In this document: positions 19,674-31,526 of the stretch, piece by piece | Numbering within the stretch: position 1 is the stretch's first letter | Layout of the letters: every line of letters starts with the position of its first letter | Assembly: GCF_003600645.1 (NCBI RefSeq) | Contig: NZ_CP032482.1 | Coordinates: forward strand, 1,798,001 to 1,862,000 | Length of the DNA stretch: 64,000 nucleotides | Origin: Yersinia rochesterensis | GTDB lineage: Bacteria; Pseudomonadota; Gammaproteobacteria; Enterobacterales; Enterobacteriaceae | Reading direction: 5' to 3' | The notes under the pieces: generated by a model | Told to the model about the DNA's origin: nothing | The model's database searches: none | The model's input: the letters and a program-made list of their open reading frames with translations, nothing else | Made by a program: the position numbers and the translations under genes

Positions 19674-19810
19674 GTTTCTTTGAGTTGTCAGAATTTTGGG
19701 TGACAGCAGCGGTATGGATACCGTCCCTGTCGCCTGTTATTGGCAACTTATAGCACTCAAAGGGTGCTAACGCCTCACCTTCCACCCACACACTTTGCTA
19801 AGGATATCGC

Positions 19811-20698
19811 GTGTTAGTTATTTTGGGTTATATCGTGGTCTTAGGGGCGGTTTTTGGCGGCTACATCATTGTCGGTGGTCACCTGGGTGCATTATATCAA
19901 CCCGCTGAATTTTTAATTATCGGCGGAGCGGGTATTGGCGCATTTATTGTGGGCAACAACGGTAAAGCGATAAAAGCCACGCTGAAGGCCATGCCAAAAC
20001 TGATGCGCCGCTCTAAATATAACAAAGTCCTCTATATGGATTTAATGGCGCTGTTGTACCGCTTACTCGCCAAATCCCGCCAACAGGGCATGCTCTCGCT
20101 AGAGCGGGATATAGAAAGTCCCTTGGAAAGTGAAATTTTCTCTAATTATCCAAGGATTTTGGCCGATAAGCTATTGGTGGAATTCATTACCGACTATTTG
20201 CGGTTAATTGTCAGTGGGAACATGAACGCTTTTGAAATCGAAGCTTTGATGGATGAAGAAATAGAAACTCACGAGCAAGAATGTGAAGTGCCTGCAGGTA
20301 GTCTGGCGATGGTCGGGGATTCTTTACCTGCATTCGGTATTGTTGCCGCGGTGATGGGGGTGGTGCATGCCTTGGCATCCGCAGACCGACCTGCCGCAGA
20401 GCTTGGGGCGTTAATTGCCCATGCGATGGTAGGGACATTCCTGGGTATTTTGTTGGCGTATGGATTTATTTCGCCATTGGCGACATTGCTACGTCAACAG
20501 AGCGCAGAAACCACCAAAATGATGCAGTGCATCAAGGTGACTTTGCTTTCCAGTTTGAACGGATATGCCCCGCAAATTGCCGTGGAATTTGGTCGTAAAA
20601 CACTTTACACCACGGAACGGCCATCGTTCATTGAGCTGGAAGAGCATGTGCGCAGAGTGAAAGCTCCGGCACAGCAAGCGACAGAAGAGGACGCATGA
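19811..20698 (+). CDS. motA: Flagellar stator subunit MotA
   Basis: 295-aa inner-membrane proton-channel stator protein, the same length as E. coli MotA. It has four membrane segments (about 2-22, 34-52, 170-190, 200-222) around a large cytoplasmic loop that contacts FliG. The conserved [16 protein letters not shown] precedes TM3-TM4. Start is GTG at 19811 with AAGGAT 6 nt upstream. It overlaps motB by 4 bp (ATGA). Confidence 0.95.
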   Translation: MLVILGYIVVLGAVFGGYIIVGGHLGALYQPAEFLIIGGAGIGAFIVGNNGKAIKATLKAMPKLMRRSKYNKVLYMDLMALLYRLLAKSRQQGMLSLERDIESPLESEIFSNYPRILADKLLVEFITDYLRLIVSGNMNAFEIEALMDEEIETHEQECEVPAGSLAMVGDSLPAFGIVAAVMGVVHALASADRPAAELGALIAHAMVGTFLGILLAYGFISPLATLLRQQSAETTKMMQCIKVTLLSSLNGYAPQIAVEFGRKTLYTTERPSFIELEEHVRRVKAPAQQATEEDA

Positions 20699-21918
20699 AG
20701 CATCAGAACCACCCCGTTATTCTGGTCAAAAAGCGCAAAGCTAAACATGCTCAAGCCCATCATGGCGGATCATGGAAAATTGCTTATGCGGACTTTATGA
20801 CAGCAATGATGGCCTTCTTTCTGGTGATGTGGTTGCTGTCGGTTTCCAGCCCGCAAGAGCTGACACAAATTGCAGAGTATTTTCGTACGCCATTGAAAGT
20901 CGCACTGACCCATGGTGAGAAAAGCAGTGATAGCACCAGCCCGATTCCCGGCGGCGGTGATGACCCGACCCAGCAAGTGGGTGAAGTGCGTAAGCACATT
21001 GATTCCGAAGAACGTCGCAAAGAAGAGTATCGGCTTAATAAATTACGGGAAAAACTGGATCAATTAATTGAGTCCGATCCGAGGCTCAGAGCTTTGCGGC
21101 CACATCTGTTGATCAACATGATGGATGAAGGGCTGAGAATTCAGATTATTGATAGTCAAAACCGACCAATGTTCAAAATGGGGAGCGCCCAGGTTGAGCC
21201 GTATATGCGCGATATTTTACGTGCTATAGCACCAATCTTGAATGACATCCCCAACAAGGTCAGTTTGTCTGGACACACCGATGACTTGCCCTACGCCACG
21301 GGCGAACGTGGGTACAGTAACTGGGAACTGTCGGCCGATCGTGCCAATGCCTCACGGCGTGAATTATTGGCTGGTGGATTGGATGAGGGCAAAGTATTAC
21401 GCGTGGTGGGCATGGCGTCGACAATGCGCCTAAAAGAGCAAGCATCAGATGACCCTGTTAACCGCCGCATTAGTATCTTGGTGCTGAATAAACAAACTCA
21501 ACATGATATTGAGCATGAGAATTTAGATAACAGAGCGCTTGATATAGAAAAAGCTGAAAGCTTAAAACAGATTGATTCCACTGGCACGACGCCTGCGGTG
21601 ACTGCACCTAATACTGTTGCGCCACCACCCGTGACCACGGGGGCAGCGCTACCTACTGAACAACCTGGCACCACAGGAAAAGCAGCAATAGCGGTTTCAA
21701 CAAGCACGGTTTCGACAAACACGGTTTCGGCAACAACCGCTTCGTCAGCGGCAACGGCTGAGCCGGTGAAAGCGCAAGTACCGCCAGCAACAGCATCACA
21801 AACACAACAATCGAGCACGGAGAATGTTACTCAAGTTGCCCGCGGGCCAACGACATCGTTGCCAGCGGCACCTGCAAGTAATGCACCGGTCTCTCCGACA
21901 AGCCGCGACGCACAGTAG
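20695..21918 (+). CDS. motB: Flagellar stator subunit MotB with long low-complexity C-terminal tail
   Basis: 407-aa stator protein; E. coli MotB is 308 aa. It has one membrane segment (about 28-48) with the proton-carrying Asp in [17 protein letters not shown], a plug/linker, and the OmpA-like peptidoglycan-binding domain (about 155-270) with [10 protein letters not shown] and [10 protein letters not shown]. After about residue 290 comes a tail of some 115 residues rich in Ala, Thr, Ser, Pro and Val, partly encoded by a 15-bp tandem repeat. The tail should lie in the periplasm. No stop or frameshift is seen, so the extension looks native. cheA follows after 10 bp. Confidence 0.93.
   Translation: MKHQNHPVILVKKRKAKHAQAHHGGSWKIAYADFMTAMMAFFLVMWLLSVSSPQELTQIAEYFRTPLKVALTHGEKSSDSTSPIPGGGDDPTQQVGEVRKHIDSEERRKEEYRLNKLREKLDQLIESDPRLRALRPHLLINMMDEGLRIQIIDSQNRPMFKMGSAQVEPYMRDILRAIAPILNDIPNKVSLSGHTDDLPYATGERGYSNWELSADRANASRRELLAGGLDEGKVLRVVGMASTMRLKEQASDDPVNRRISILVLNKQTQHDIEHENLDNRALDIEKAESLKQIDSTGTTPAVTAPNTVAPPPVTTGAALPTEQPGTTGKAAIAVSTSTVSTNTVSATTASSAATAEPVKAQVPPATASQTQQSSTENVTQVARGPTTSLPAAPASNAPVSPTSRDAQ
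21691..21735 (+). repeat. 15-bp tandem repeat (3 imperfect copies) in motB
   Basis: GCGGTTTCAACAAGC, ACGGTTTCGACAAAC and ACGGTTTCGGCAACA follow one another in frame and encode [15 protein letters not shown]. Because the unit is a multiple of three, copy-number change would alter the MotB tail length without breaking the frame. Confidence 0.75.
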
Positions 21919-21928
21919 AGGTGACACC

Positions 21929-23965
21929 GTGAGCATGGATATTACCGCGTTTTATCAAACTTTCTTTGATGAAGCAGATGAACTGCTGGCAGACATGGAA
22001 CAGCACCTGTTATTGCTGGACCCGTTGGCACCAGATAATGAACAACTTAATGCTATTTTCCGTGCTGCTCACTCGATTAAGGGCGGTGCCGCAACATTTG
22101 GTTTTTCGGTATTACAAGAAACAACCCATTTGTTGGAAAACCTGTTGGATGGTGCCCGTCGCGACGAAATGCGTTTGAGCACTGATATCATCAACCTGTT
22201 TTTGGAAACGAAAGATATTATGCAGGAACAGTTGGACGCCTACAAAACCTCTCAAGAACCTAATGCAGAAAGCTTTGAGTATATTTGTCATGCATTACGC
22301 CAACTGGCACTCGAAGCTTTAGAACAGCAAACCACTAATCATGTTGCGACAGCGGCCTCAAGTGCTGAAACCAAGGCCAGCAGCAAGTCTCCGGCGTTGG
22401 TTCAGGGGGGAATGCGTATTCGGCTGTCTGGTTTGAAAGAACAAGAAATTCCGTTGATGCTGGAAGAATTGGGCAATCTTGGCGATGTTAAAGATACCGA
22501 GCAAGGGACAGATAGTTTTGAAGCGACTCTGATTACATCAGTCAGTGAAGATGATATCAGCGCCGTGCTGTGTTTTGTATTGGAACCAGAGCAGATTAGC
22601 TTTGTACCGGCCGAATTAGTGCAAGAGCCGGTGGTTGAGGTGGCTGTCGCTGCCCCGATTGCTGCGCAAGTGCTGCCAGTTGCCGCCGCCCCGATTGCAG
22701 AAGCCAAGAATATATCTAAGGTCGAAGCTACCAGTGCCGAGCATGTGAAACCTAAAGCAAAAGCCAGTGAGTCAACCAGCATCCGCGTGGCGGTTGAGAA
22801 AGTTGACCAACTGATTAACCTGGTGGGAGAACTGGTTATCACGCAATCTATGCTGGCTCAGCGCTCCAGTACATTAGACCCGGTGATTAATGGCGATTTG
22901 CTCAATAGCATGGGGCAGTTGGAGCGTAATGCGCGCGACTTGCAAGAGTCAGTGATGTCGATTCGTATGATGCCGATGGAATATGTCTTCAGCCGCTTCC
23001 CGCGGTTGGTGCGCGATTTAGCCAGTAAGCTGAATAAGCAAGTTGAACTCACACTGCTTGGCAGTTCGACTGAACTGGATAAAAGTCTGATTGAACGCAT
23101 TATCGATCCCTTAACCCATCTGGTGCGTAACAGTTTGGACCACGGTATTGAAGATCCTGCAACCCGCATCGCGGCGGGTAAAGCTCCGGTAGGCAATTTG
23201 ACACTGTCCGCAGAACATCAAGGCGGCAATATTTGTATTGAAGTTCTTGATGATGGAGCAGGGCTTAACCGGCAGAAAATTCTGGCGAAAGCTCAGTCTC
23301 AAGGTATGGCTGTTAATGAGCATATGACTGATGAAGATGTCGGGATGTTGATTTTCGCGCCTGGATTTTCGACTGCTGAGCAGGTGACCGATGTTTCCGG
23401 TCGTGGTGTTGGGATGGATGTAGTTAAGCGAAATATTCAGGAAATGGGCGGCCATGTGCAAGTCAGTTTCCAGGCGGGCAAAGGCACTTCTATCCGTATC
23501 TTGCTGCCATTGACGCTGGCTATCCTTGATGGCATGTCTGTCAAAGTCAGTGATGAAGTGTTTATTTTGCCATTGAATGCTGTAATGGAATCACTGCAAC
23601 CATTGGCTGAGGATTTACATCCACTGGCTGGTGGTGAACGCGTATTGCAAGTGCGTGGTGAGTATTTACCGCTGGTGGAATTGTTCCGTGTATTTGATGT
23701 TGAAAATGCAAAAACTGAAGCCACCCAAGGCATTGTTGTGATTCTGCAAAGTGCCGGTCGCCGTTATGCCCTGCTGGTAGACCAATTGATTGGCCAGCAT
23801 CAGGTGGTTGTGAAGAATCTGGAAAGTAATTATCGGAAGGTCCCAGGTATTTCTGCCGCCACCATATTGGGTGATGGCAGTGTGGCCCTTATTGTTGATG
23901 TGTCGGCATTGCAGGCCTTAAACCGGGAAAAACGTGTCACGGCCGATGATGTTGCCGTCGCGTAA
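21929..23965 (+). CDS. cheA: Chemotaxis histidine kinase CheA
   Basis: 678-aa cytoplasmic kinase coupling receptors to CheY and CheB. HPt domain with phospho-acceptor His48 in AAHSIKGGAATF; P2 CheY-binding domain (about 165-230); an Ala/Val-rich linker; dimerisation domain (TSIRVAVEKVDQLINLVGEL); HATPase domain with N, G1 and G2 boxes (HLVRNSLDHGIE, DDGAGLN, DVSGRGVGMDVV); C-terminal CheW-like domain. I use the GTG at 21929 (VSMDITAFYQ), as in E. coli, with AGAGGTG upstream; the open frame extends 35 codons further but overlaps motB. An internal start for CheA-short is expected at an in-frame Met near residue 98, as in E. coli. Confidence 0.95.
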   Translation: MSMDITAFYQTFFDEADELLADMEQHLLLLDPLAPDNEQLNAIFRAAHSIKGGAATFGFSVLQETTHLLENLLDGARRDEMRLSTDIINLFLETKDIMQEQLDAYKTSQEPNAESFEYICHALRQLALEALEQQTTNHVATAASSAETKASSKSPALVQGGMRIRLSGLKEQEIPLMLEELGNLGDVKDTEQGTDSFEATLITSVSEDDISAVLCFVLEPEQISFVPAELVQEPVVEVAVAAPIAAQVLPVAAAPIAEAKNISKVEATSAEHVKPKAKASESTSIRVAVEKVDQLINLVGELVITQSMLAQRSSTLDPVINGDLLNSMGQLERNARDLQESVMSIRMMPMEYVFSRFPRLVRDLASKLNKQVELTLLGSSTELDKSLIERIIDPLTHLVRNSLDHGIEDPATRIAAGKAPVGNLTLSAEHQGGNICIEVLDDGAGLNRQKILAKAQSQGMAVNEHMTDEDVGMLIFAPGFSTAEQVTDVSGRGVGMDVVKRNIQEMGGHVQVSFQAGKGTSIRILLPLTLAILDGMSVKVSDEVFILPLNAVMESLQPLAEDLHPLAGGERVLQVRGEYLPLVELFRVFDVENAKTEATQGIVVILQSAGRRYALLVDQLIGQHQVVVKNLESNYRKVPGISAATILGDGSVALIVDVSALQALNREKRVTADDVAVA

Positions 23966-24017
23966 TAGAGCCTTGAAAAAAAACATAAATTCAACCTATT
24001 GATTGAAGGGTAAAAAC

Positions 24018-24515
24018 ATGGCAGGACTAGCAACCGTCACGAAGCTGGCTGGCGAAACGGTAGGACAAGAGTTCCTGATTTTTACGCTGGGTGCTGAAGA
24101 GTACGGCATTGATATTCTGAAAGTCCAAGAGATCCGCGGTTATGATCAAGTGACCCGCATCGCTAACACCCCGGCTTTCATTAAAGGTGTCACTAACTTA
24201 CGCGGCGTTATAGTTCCTATTATTGATTTACGGGTTAAATTTGCCCAACAGGGTGTCACCTATAACGAAAATACCGTGGTGATCGTGCTGAATTTTGGTC
24301 AGCGGGTCGTCGGTATTGTGGTTGATGGCGTATCTGATGTGCTGTCATTGACCGCTGAGCAAATCCGCCCAGCTCCTGAGTTCGCGGTGACGCTGGCGAC
24401 TGAGTATCTGACCGGTTTAGGCTCACTGGGTGAGCGGATGCTGATTTTGGTTGATATTGAGAAGTTGCTGAGCAGTGAAGAGATGTCATTGCTTGATTCA
24501 GTGGCGAAAGGGTAA
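24018..24515 (+). CDS. cheW: Chemotaxis coupling protein CheW
   Basis: 165-aa adaptor joining CheA to receptors. It is a single CheW domain with [33 protein letters not shown] and [19 protein letters not shown], nearly identical to E. coli CheW (167 aa). The ATG at 24018 has GAAGGG 7 nt upstream. It is the last gene of the motA operon; a stem-loop follows 28 bp after the stop. Confidence 0.95.
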   Translation: MAGLATVTKLAGETVGQEFLIFTLGAEEYGIDILKVQEIRGYDQVTRIANTPAFIKGVTNLRGVIVPIIDLRVKFAQQGVTYNENTVVIVLNFGQRVVGIVVDGVSDVLSLTAEQIRPAPEFAVTLATEYLTGLGSLGERMLILVDIEKLLSSEEMSLLDSVAKG

Positions 24516-24542
24516 GTTTTTATTGCTTATTCATTTGATTAT

Positions 24543-24567
24543 CAGAGTAGCCATTACGGCTACTCTG
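24543..24567 (+). terminator. Stem-loop terminator after cheW
   Basis: Perfect 10-bp stem CAGAGTAGCC / GGCTACTCTG with an ATTAC loop, 28 bp after the cheW stop. Only a loose T-rich tail (CATATTCATTTAT) follows. It separates the motA-cheW transcript from tsr. Confidence 0.65.
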
Positions 24568-24680
24568 CATATTCATTTATATCAACACTCAACCGGTATC
24601 AAGCCAAAATTTTACCGGATTAACGCCAGTATCTCCCCGTAACTCCAGCAGCTCCCCGGTAAAATAATCCCTCTTCCCGG

Positions 24681-24707
24681 TAAAGTTCCCTCTTACAGTG
24701 CCGATAA
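24681..24707 (+). promoter_or_regulatory. Sigma-28 (FliA) promoter for tsr-tap-cheRBYZ
   Basis: -35 TAAAGTTC (7 of 8), an 11-nt spacer, and -10 GCCGATAA (8 of 8), 80 bp before the tsr ATG. It is one of the best sigma-28 matches in the window and would drive the downstream six-gene chemotaxis operon. Confidence 0.92.
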
Positions 24708-24787
24708 CACAGTTAACTAAACATTTATGTTTTGGCGTACCCGTATTTAGATATACCTATATTTTGACGTACTTATGAAGGGATAAC

Positions 24788-26461
24788 ATGTTCAAGCGTA
24801 TGAAAGTGGTCACCAGCCTGCTGCTGGTGTTAGTGCTATTTGGTGCCTTACAACTGGTTTCCGGCGGGCTTTTCTTCAACTCATTGAAAAATGACAAAGA
24901 AAACTTTGAGGTTTTACAAGTTATCCGTCAGCAACAATCAGTATTGAATGAAAGCTGGGTAAATCTGTTGCAAACACGTAATACGCTGAACCGTGCCGGC
25001 ATCCGCTATATGATGGATGTGAATCATACCGGCAGTGGCCCAACAGTGAATGACCTTTTGGCTTCAGCTAAAGGCACATTGGGCATGGCGGCGGATCGTT
25101 TTAAAAGTTACGAACAAATTCCGCTGGATAGCCAACAAGATGTTGAATCAGCTAAAAAACTAAAACAAACCTATGACCAATACTTCGGTGCATTGACCGA
25201 GCTTATCCAATTAATGGAGTCAGGTAAGATCAATGAGTTTTTTGACCAACCCACCTCCAGTTTCCAAAATGCTTTTGAGCAGGATTACAACACTTATCTG
25301 ACCCAAAACGATCGTCTATATGCATCCGCAGTAGAAGACAGCAACCGCTCTTTCACTTACGCGATGAGTGTCATTATTTTCGTGCTGATTGCGGTATTTG
25401 CTGTAATTGTCATTGTTTGGTTGGGTATGCAGCACATCTTGATTAACCCGCTGAAACACTTGATTGAGCATATCAAACATATTGCTAATGGTGATTTAAC
25501 TCAGAATATTGAGGTGCAGAGCCGCAATGAAATGGGCACCTTGGCCGCTAGTTTGAAACATATGCAATCTGAATTGATTACCACCGTCAGCGATGTACGT
25601 TTAGGTGCTGATGCTATTTACAGCGGTGCATCAGAAATTGCTGCCGGTAACAATGATTTGTCAGCACGTACCGAGCAACAGGCCGCATCACTGGAAGAAA
25701 CCGCTGCCAGCATGGAGCAGCTTACTGCCACGGTGAAACAGAATGCTGAAAATGCTCGTCAGGCTAGCCAACTGGCATTGAGTGCTTCAGAAACTGCGCA
25801 AAAAGGCGGAAAAGTGGTCGCTAGTGTGGTGCAAACCATGCATGAGATCGCCGGTAGCTCGCAGAAAATTGCAGATATCACCAGCGTCATTGATGGCATC
25901 GCGTTCCAAACCAATATTCTGGCATTGAATGCTGCGGTTGAAGCTGCCCGTGCCGGTGAGCAAGGCCGTGGTTTTGCCGTTGTAGCTGGTGAAGTGCGCA
26001 ATTTGGCTCAGCGCAGTGCGCAAGCAGCCAAAGAAATTAAAGGGTTGATTGAAGATTCAGTTAACCGTGTCGACATGGGTTCTGTGCTGGTTGAAAGTGC
26101 CGGTGAAACCATGGGCGATATCGTGAATGCGGTGACCCGCGTCACTGACATCATGGGCGAAATCGCTTCCGCCTCTGATGAGCAAAGCCGAGGTATTGAT
26201 CAAGTAGGTCAGGCGGTGACAGAAATGGACCGTGTGACACAACAAAACGCCTCTTTGGTGGAGGAATCTGCTTCCGCCGCCGCCGCACTGGAAGAACAAG
26301 CCAGTATGTTAACCCAATCCATGTCCGTATTTGTCCTGCATATGGATAACGATAGTAGCAAAAAAGATGTGAAAAAAACTAAGCAGCCGACACAGGATAA
26401 GAGCGGTACTGCTAAAAAAACACTGGGAAGTGACCTGCAAGATAATTGGGAAACTTTCTAG
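24788..26461 (+). CDS. tsr: Methyl-accepting chemotaxis protein, Tsr-type serine receptor
   Basis: 557-aa receptor. TM1 is at about 8-30, the periplasmic four-helix ligand domain at about 31-190, TM2 at about 192-214, then HAMP, methylation helices and the signalling tip [20 protein letters not shown]. The ligand domain carries [16 protein letters not shown] and [19 protein letters not shown], which follow E. coli Tsr closely, including the Arg and Thr residues around the serine pocket. It ends in NWETF for CheR/CheB docking. Serine specificity is inferred from this similarity. Confidence 0.93.
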   Translation: MFKRMKVVTSLLLVLVLFGALQLVSGGLFFNSLKNDKENFEVLQVIRQQQSVLNESWVNLLQTRNTLNRAGIRYMMDVNHTGSGPTVNDLLASAKGTLGMAADRFKSYEQIPLDSQQDVESAKKLKQTYDQYFGALTELIQLMESGKINEFFDQPTSSFQNAFEQDYNTYLTQNDRLYASAVEDSNRSFTYAMSVIIFVLIAVFAVIVIVWLGMQHILINPLKHLIEHIKHIANGDLTQNIEVQSRNEMGTLAASLKHMQSELITTVSDVRLGADAIYSGASEIAAGNNDLSARTEQQAASLEETAASMEQLTATVKQNAENARQASQLALSASETAQKGGKVVASVVQTMHEIAGSSQKIADITSVIDGIAFQTNILALNAAVEAARAGEQGRGFAVVAGEVRNLAQRSAQAAKEIKGLIEDSVNRVDMGSVLVESAGETMGDIVNAVTRVTDIMGEIASASDEQSRGIDQVGQAVTEMDRVTQQNASLVEESASAAAALEEQASMLTQSMSVFVLHMDNDSSKKDVKKTKQPTQDKSGTAKKTLGSDLQDNWETF

Positions 26462-26481
26462 TCCAGTCCCTACACAAAACA

Positions 26482-26683
26482 TATACCCTAAATAATTCAA
26501 GTTGCAGGAAGGCGGCAACTAAGAAAATCCCCAGGAGCTTACATAAGTAAGTGACGGGGGTGAAAAATCTGCATGAAGTAGATTTGAACGCTGCTTGCAG
26601 CGGTCTCGCAGAGGCGAGGCCCAAGGATGGGCCGAGTAGCGAAGGCAGCCAACGTACATGCAGCTTGAAGTATGACGGGGATA
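26482..26683 (+). repeat. ERIC element, long 202-bp variant, between tsr and tap
   Basis: It carries the diagnostic ERIC core AATCCCCAGGAGCTTACATA followed by AGTAAGTGAC and GGGGTGA, with terminal inverted repeats (TATACCC ... GGGGATA; AATTCAAGTTGCAG ... GCAGCTTGAAG). A standard ERIC is about 127 bp. This copy has about 75 extra bp in its 3' half containing GCAGCGGTCTCGCAGAGGCG and GGCCCAAGGATGGGCC. It is transcribed inside the che operon and should fold as a long hairpin. Confidence 0.88.
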
Positions 26684-26722
26684 AATAAAGCCGGCCAACG
26701 AGCCGGCTGAGAAGAGGTTACG

Positions 26723-28375
26723 ATGTTTGGCCGAATCCGGATTTCTACCAGCTTTTTCCTGTTACTGATATTGATTTGCTCTATACAGTTAATTTCAAGT
26801 GGTCTGTCATTTACTGCTTTTCGTTCAGACTATCAAAATTTAAATCGAGTGGATCTCAGTAGCCAGCAGCGGGATGCATTAAGCCTCAGTTGGGTATCCT
26901 TACTTCAGGCGCGTAATACCTTAAACCGGGCGGCGACTCGCTCGGCTCTCAAAGTCCCTCAGGAGCAAGTCAACGCGCTAATGGGTAATGCGCGTAGTTC
27001 ATTACAAAAAGCGGATCTGTATTTTAATCAGTTTTTGGCAGTACCTCGTCTTGATGAGAGTGATACCGGTGGTGAGTTGCTAGACGCGACAAAAAACAGT
27101 TATCAGAATTTACGTGTTTCCTTACGGCAATTAATCGATTTCCTGGAAGCCGGCAATTTACAGAGTTTTATGGATCAGCCCACTCAGAAAACCCAAGATC
27201 TGTTTGAGGCCGATTTTATTCAGTATTTGCAGTATGCCAATGAAGCGGTTGCAGATGCTGGCAGCGAGAACCAACAGGCTTATCACCTCTCCATGTGGAT
27301 ATTTGGTGGGGCGATTCTGATGGTGATCGTGATGACGATTTCTTCACTTATCTGGTTACGAACCATGTTCGTCACGCCATTGAAGATTATGCGCGCTCAT
27401 TTTGACCGGATTGCTCAGGGTGATTTATCCGGTCAGATTACTGTCGCTGGCCGCAATGAAATCAGCCAGATGTTTGCCAGTTTACGCACCATGCAACAGT
27501 CGCTTATCACGACGGTTAGCCATGTTCGCGATGGGACAGAATCCATGTTAACCGGGATTCAGGAAATATCTGCCGGTAACAATGATTTGTCTGCAAGAAC
27601 CGAACAGCAGGCCGCTTCATTGGAGCAAACTGCGGCCAGTATGGAGCAATTGACGGCGACAGTGAAACAGAATGCCGATAATGCCCGTCAGGCAACACAA
27701 CTGGCGCAAGAAGCATCGGGGACGGCAGCCAAAGGTGGTGAGTTAACCGGCAGTGTTGTGAAAACAATGCATGATATTTCCACCAGTTCGCAGAAAATTG
27801 GCGCAATTACCAGCGTTATCGATGGCATTGCCTTCCAAACTAATATTCTGGCACTGAATGCTGCGGTTGAAGCGGCTCGGGCCGGTGAACAAGGGCGTGG
27901 GTTTGCTGTTGTGGCCGGTGAAGTACGCAATTTAGCCCAGCGCAGTGCGCAAGCAGCAAAAGAAATCAAAGGGTTAATCGATGAATCGGTTAGCCGAGTT
28001 CGCCAGGGCTCCACACTGGTCGAAAATGCGGGTACCACCATGGAAGAGATTGTTCGCTCAGTGACTCGGGTGACCGACATTATGGGTGAAATCGCTTCCG
28101 CTTCGGATGAGCAAAGCCGAGGTATTGAGCAGGTTTCACTCGCGGTAACACAGATGGATCAGGTCACTCAGCAAAACGCCGCATTAGTAGAAGAGGCTGC
28201 GGCTGCGGCTAATGCACTGGAAGAGCAAGCAGGTATGCTCTCTGATGCAGTGTCTGTTTTTCGTTTGGAGCAGGATAGCGACGGCGGGGAGGGGCAAGTG
28301 GCAGCAAGCAGTGGTAAGCAATTTGTTGTGAAAACAGCGGCTGCAAAGGAAACCCCAGATTGTCAAACGGTGTAA
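26723..28375 (+). CDS. tap: Methyl-accepting chemotaxis protein, Tap-type
   Basis: 550-aa receptor. The N-terminus ([20 protein letters not shown]...SGLSFTAFR) and the ligand domain follow E. coli Tap, the dipeptide receptor that works with the periplasmic DppA protein. HAMP and the signalling tip [20 protein letters not shown] are intact. It lacks the C-terminal NWETF pentapeptide, as does E. coli Tap, so it should rely on neighbouring high-abundance receptors for adaptation. A hairpin AGCCGG...CCGGCT lies just before its ribosome binding site GAAGAGG. Confidence 0.9.
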   Translation: MFGRIRISTSFFLLLILICSIQLISSGLSFTAFRSDYQNLNRVDLSSQQRDALSLSWVSLLQARNTLNRAATRSALKVPQEQVNALMGNARSSLQKADLYFNQFLAVPRLDESDTGGELLDATKNSYQNLRVSLRQLIDFLEAGNLQSFMDQPTQKTQDLFEADFIQYLQYANEAVADAGSENQQAYHLSMWIFGGAILMVIVMTISSLIWLRTMFVTPLKIMRAHFDRIAQGDLSGQITVAGRNEISQMFASLRTMQQSLITTVSHVRDGTESMLTGIQEISAGNNDLSARTEQQAASLEQTAASMEQLTATVKQNADNARQATQLAQEASGTAAKGGELTGSVVKTMHDISTSSQKIGAITSVIDGIAFQTNILALNAAVEAARAGEQGRGFAVVAGEVRNLAQRSAQAAKEIKGLIDESVSRVRQGSTLVENAGTTMEEIVRSVTRVTDIMGEIASASDEQSRGIEQVSLAVTQMDQVTQQNAALVEEAAAAANALEEQAGMLSDAVSVFRLEQDSDGGEGQVAASSGKQFVVKTAAAKETPDCQTV

Positions 28376-28403
28376 TAAAGACGGCATGGTGGGGTGAGAC
28401 CGA

Positions 28404-29264
28404 ATGAAACCATCACCCCAAGAGTCTGGGTCTCCCCTGACCCAGATGATTCAACGGCTCCCGCTCTCGGATGTTCACTTCCGACGCATTTGCCAACTTA
28501 TTTACCAACGGGCTGGGATTGTCCTGGCCTCCCACAAACGGGAAATGGTCTATAACCGCCTGGTGAGGCGGTTAAGATTGCTGGGAATTGATGATTTTGG
28601 TCAATATTTGGCTTTGCTGGAGACCGATCCTAACAGTGCAGAGTGGCAGGCATTTGTTAATGCTCTGACCACTAACCTCACGGCATTTTTCCGTGAAGCG
28701 CACCATTTCCCGATTCTGGCAGAGCATGCTCGCCAGCGGTCAGGGAATTATTCGGTTTGGAGTACCGCGGCCTCGACCGGTGAAGAACCTTACTCCATCG
28801 CCATGACACTTTGTGATGTATTGGGGAATCGGTCGGGTTCTTGCCAAATATTGGCCAGTGATATTGATACACAAGTTCTGGAGAAAGCTACCAGCGGTGT
28901 GTACCGCCAAGATGAATTGCGTTCATTGTCGGCACAACAAATGCAGCGCTATTTTCTGCGTGGCACCGGCCCTCATCAGGGCATGGTTAGAGTGCGGCCG
29001 GAGCTTGCCAATATGATTCAGTTTCAGCAGTTGAATCTGTTAGCACCCGAATGGGCATTACCGGGGCAATTTGACGCTATTTTTTGTCGTAACGTGATGA
29101 TTTATTTTGATAAAGAAACGCAGGAGCGCATTTTGCGTCGCTTTGTCCCTTTGCTAAAACCCGGCGGTTTGATGTTTGCAGGCCACTCGGAGAATTTCAG
29201 CCAAATTAGTCGGGAATTCTATTTGCGCGGGCAGACCGTTTATGGGCTGACCAAGGAGAGGTGA
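28404..29264 (+). CDS. cheR: Chemoreceptor methyltransferase CheR
   Basis: 286-aa SAM-dependent enzyme that methylates receptor glutamates. The N-terminal helical domain (about 15-85) contains [16 protein letters not shown]. The Rossmann domain has the SAM-binding [13 protein letters not shown] and the [14 protein letters not shown] motif. The inserted beta-subdomain binds NWETF tails. Length and sequence track E. coli CheR (286 aa). The stop codon overlaps the cheB start by one base. Confidence 0.95.
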   Translation: MKPSPQESGSPLTQMIQRLPLSDVHFRRICQLIYQRAGIVLASHKREMVYNRLVRRLRLLGIDDFGQYLALLETDPNSAEWQAFVNALTTNLTAFFREAHHFPILAEHARQRSGNYSVWSTAASTGEEPYSIAMTLCDVLGNRSGSCQILASDIDTQVLEKATSGVYRQDELRSLSAQQMQRYFLRGTGPHQGMVRVRPELANMIQFQQLNLLAPEWALPGQFDAIFCRNVMIYFDKETQERILRRFVPLLKPGGLMFAGHSENFSQISREFYLRGQTVYGLTKER

Positions 29265-30313
29265 TGAGTAAAATCAGAGTATTGTGCGTTGATGATTCCG
29301 CGTTGATGCGCCAGTTAATGACGGAGATTATTAACAGTCACCCAGACATGGAAATGGTTGCCGCGGCACCCGATCCGTTGGTTGCCCGTGATTTAATTAA
29401 AAAATTTAATCCGCAGGTATTAACACTCGATGTTGAAATGCCGCGAATGGATGGTTTGGATTTTCTTGAAAAACTGATGCGTCTGCGGCCAATGCCGGTG
29501 GTGATGGTGTCGTCATTAACCGGGAAAAACTCCGAGATAACTATGCGGGCGCTGGAGTTAGGGGCAATTGATTTTGTCACTAAACCTCAGCTGGGTATTC
29601 GCGAAGGGATGCTGGCTTACAGTGAATTAATTGCGGAGAAAATCCGCACGGCGGCTAAAGCTCGGTTACCCCAGCGTGGCCCAGAAAATGCCCCTGTGAT
29701 GCTGACTCATACGCCGTTGCTCAGTAGCGAAAAGCTCATTGCGATCGGCGCTTCGACGGGGGGAACAGAAGCTATCCGTACGGTATTGCAACCGTTGCCA
29801 CCGACCAGCCCGGCCTTGTTGATAACACAGCATATGCCACCAGGCTTTACCCGTTCATTTGCCGAGCGGCTCAATAAATTGTGCCAAATTACGGTGAAAG
29901 AAGCAGAAGACGGTGAACGGGTATTGCCCGGACACGCCTATATTGCGCCCGGTGATCGGCACATGGAACTGGCACGAAGTGGGGCAAACTATCAGGTGCG
30001 TATCCATGACGGGCCTGCGGTTAATCGCCACCGTCCCTCGGTCGATGTGCTTTTCCGTTCAGTAGCGCAGTATGCCGGGCGCAATGCGGTCGGTGTGATC
30101 CTAACGGGAATGGGCAATGACGGTGCGGCGGGTTTATTGGAAATGCATCGCGCAGGGGCTTATACCATTGCACAAAACGAAGCCAGTTGTGTGGTCTTCG
30201 GCATGCCGCGTGAAGCTATTGGGATGGGCGGCGTTAATGAAATCTTGGAGTTGAATCAGATAAGTCAGCGCATGTTGGCACAGATAAGCAGCGGCCAAGC
30301 CCTGCGAATCTAG
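29264..30313 (+). CDS. cheB: Chemoreceptor methylesterase/deamidase CheB
   Basis: 349-aa response regulator that removes receptor methyl groups. Receiver domain (1-120) with the DD pair at 10-11, phospho-acceptor Asp56 in [12 protein letters not shown] and Lys in TKPQ. Linker to about 150, then the methylesterase domain with catalytic Ser in GASTGGTEA, His in TQHMPPGFT and Asp in [12 protein letters not shown] at 29264 follows AAGGAGAGG; a GTG one codon earlier is less likely because E. coli starts MSKIRVL. Confidence 0.95.
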   Translation: MSKIRVLCVDDSALMRQLMTEIINSHPDMEMVAAAPDPLVARDLIKKFNPQVLTLDVEMPRMDGLDFLEKLMRLRPMPVVMVSSLTGKNSEITMRALELGAIDFVTKPQLGIREGMLAYSELIAEKIRTAAKARLPQRGPENAPVMLTHTPLLSSEKLIAIGASTGGTEAIRTVLQPLPPTSPALLITQHMPPGFTRSFAERLNKLCQITVKEAEDGERVLPGHAYIAPGDRHMELARSGANYQVRIHDGPAVNRHRPSVDVLFRSVAQYAGRNAVGVILTGMGNDGAAGLLEMHRAGAYTIAQNEASCVVFGMPREAIGMGGVNEILELNQISQRMLAQISSGQALRI

Positions 30314-30351
30314 TAGAAATTTTCCGGTGGAAATCGGGCGTTGGTATTTAA

Positions 30352-30777
<426 letters not shown>

Positions 30778-30786
30778 GGAGGCGAG

Positions 30787-31431
30787 ATGAGTAACCATCA
30801 AATGCCCGCAACAGATGCGGCATCAGCCAGTGATATAATAAGCCGTATTGGTCAATTGACGCGGATGTTACGTGACAGTCTGCGCGAATTGGGTCTTGAT
30901 CAAGCTATTGCTCAAGCCGCAGAAGCTATTCCAGATGCTCGTGACCGTCTGGACTATGTGGTTCATATGACGGCACAGGCCGCTGAAAGAGCATTGAACT
31001 GTGTTGAAGCAGCACAGCCGCGCCAGAATGAGTTGGAGTCGTCAGCTAAGGCGCTCAAAGTTCGTTGGGATGAATGGTTTGCTAATCCCATCGAGCTGTC
31101 AGATGCCCGCGACTTGGTGACAGATACTCGCGCATATCTGGATGTCGTGCCGCAACACACTTCATTTACCAATGCGCAATTATTGGAAATCATGATGGCG
31201 CAGGATTTCCAAGATCTGACCGGCCAGGTTATCAAGCGCATGATGGATGTGGTGCAAGAGATTGAGAAACAGTTGCTAATGGTATTGATGGAGAACATTC
31301 CAGATATGCCGTCAAAACCGCAAAAACCAGCTGACAGTTTACTCAATGGGCCGCAAATGGATAAAAATGGTGCGGGCGTTATTGCCAGTCAGGATCAAGT
31401 TGATGACCTGCTCGATAGCTTAGGTTTTTAA
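30787..31431 (+). CDS. cheZ: CheY-P phosphatase CheZ
   Basis: 214-aa phosphatase that dephosphorylates CheY-P. A long helical hairpin contains the active-site region [18 protein letters not shown], with the catalytic Gln in FQDLTGQVI. The C-terminal CheY-binding peptide ends [12 protein letters not shown]. Length equals E. coli CheZ (214 aa). It is the last gene of the tsr operon, and a strong terminator follows. Confidence 0.95.
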   Translation: MSNHQMPATDAASASDIISRIGQLTRMLRDSLRELGLDQAIAQAAEAIPDARDRLDYVVHMTAQAAERALNCVEAAQPRQNELESSAKALKVRWDEWFANPIELSDARDLVTDTRAYLDVVPQHTSFTNAQLLEIMMAQDFQDLTGQVIKRMMDVVQEIEKQLLMVLMENIPDMPSKPQKPADSLLNGPQMDKNGAGVIASQDQVDDLLDSLGF

Positions 31432-31451
31432 GCTGACTGACGACCCTAAAT

Positions 31452-31481
31452 GCAGATGAGGGCTCCCTCATCTGCTTTATT
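31452..31481 (+). terminator. Rho-independent terminator after cheZ
   Basis: Ten-bp stem GCAGATGAGG / CCTCATCTGC with a GCTC loop, then TTTATT. It lies 20 bp past the cheZ stop and ends the chemotaxis operon just before the convergent peptidase gene. Confidence 0.88.
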
Positions 31482-31526
31482 TACTTTCGCAATAATGTTG
31501 TTTGAGGTTACTTCCGGCGGAGTGGC

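Noticed and set aside
26689..26709. AGCCGG/CCGGCT hairpin before tap, considered as a terminator
   Set aside because: It has no T-run and abuts the tap ribosome binding site; more likely a translation-level structure or chance, so not listed as a terminator.
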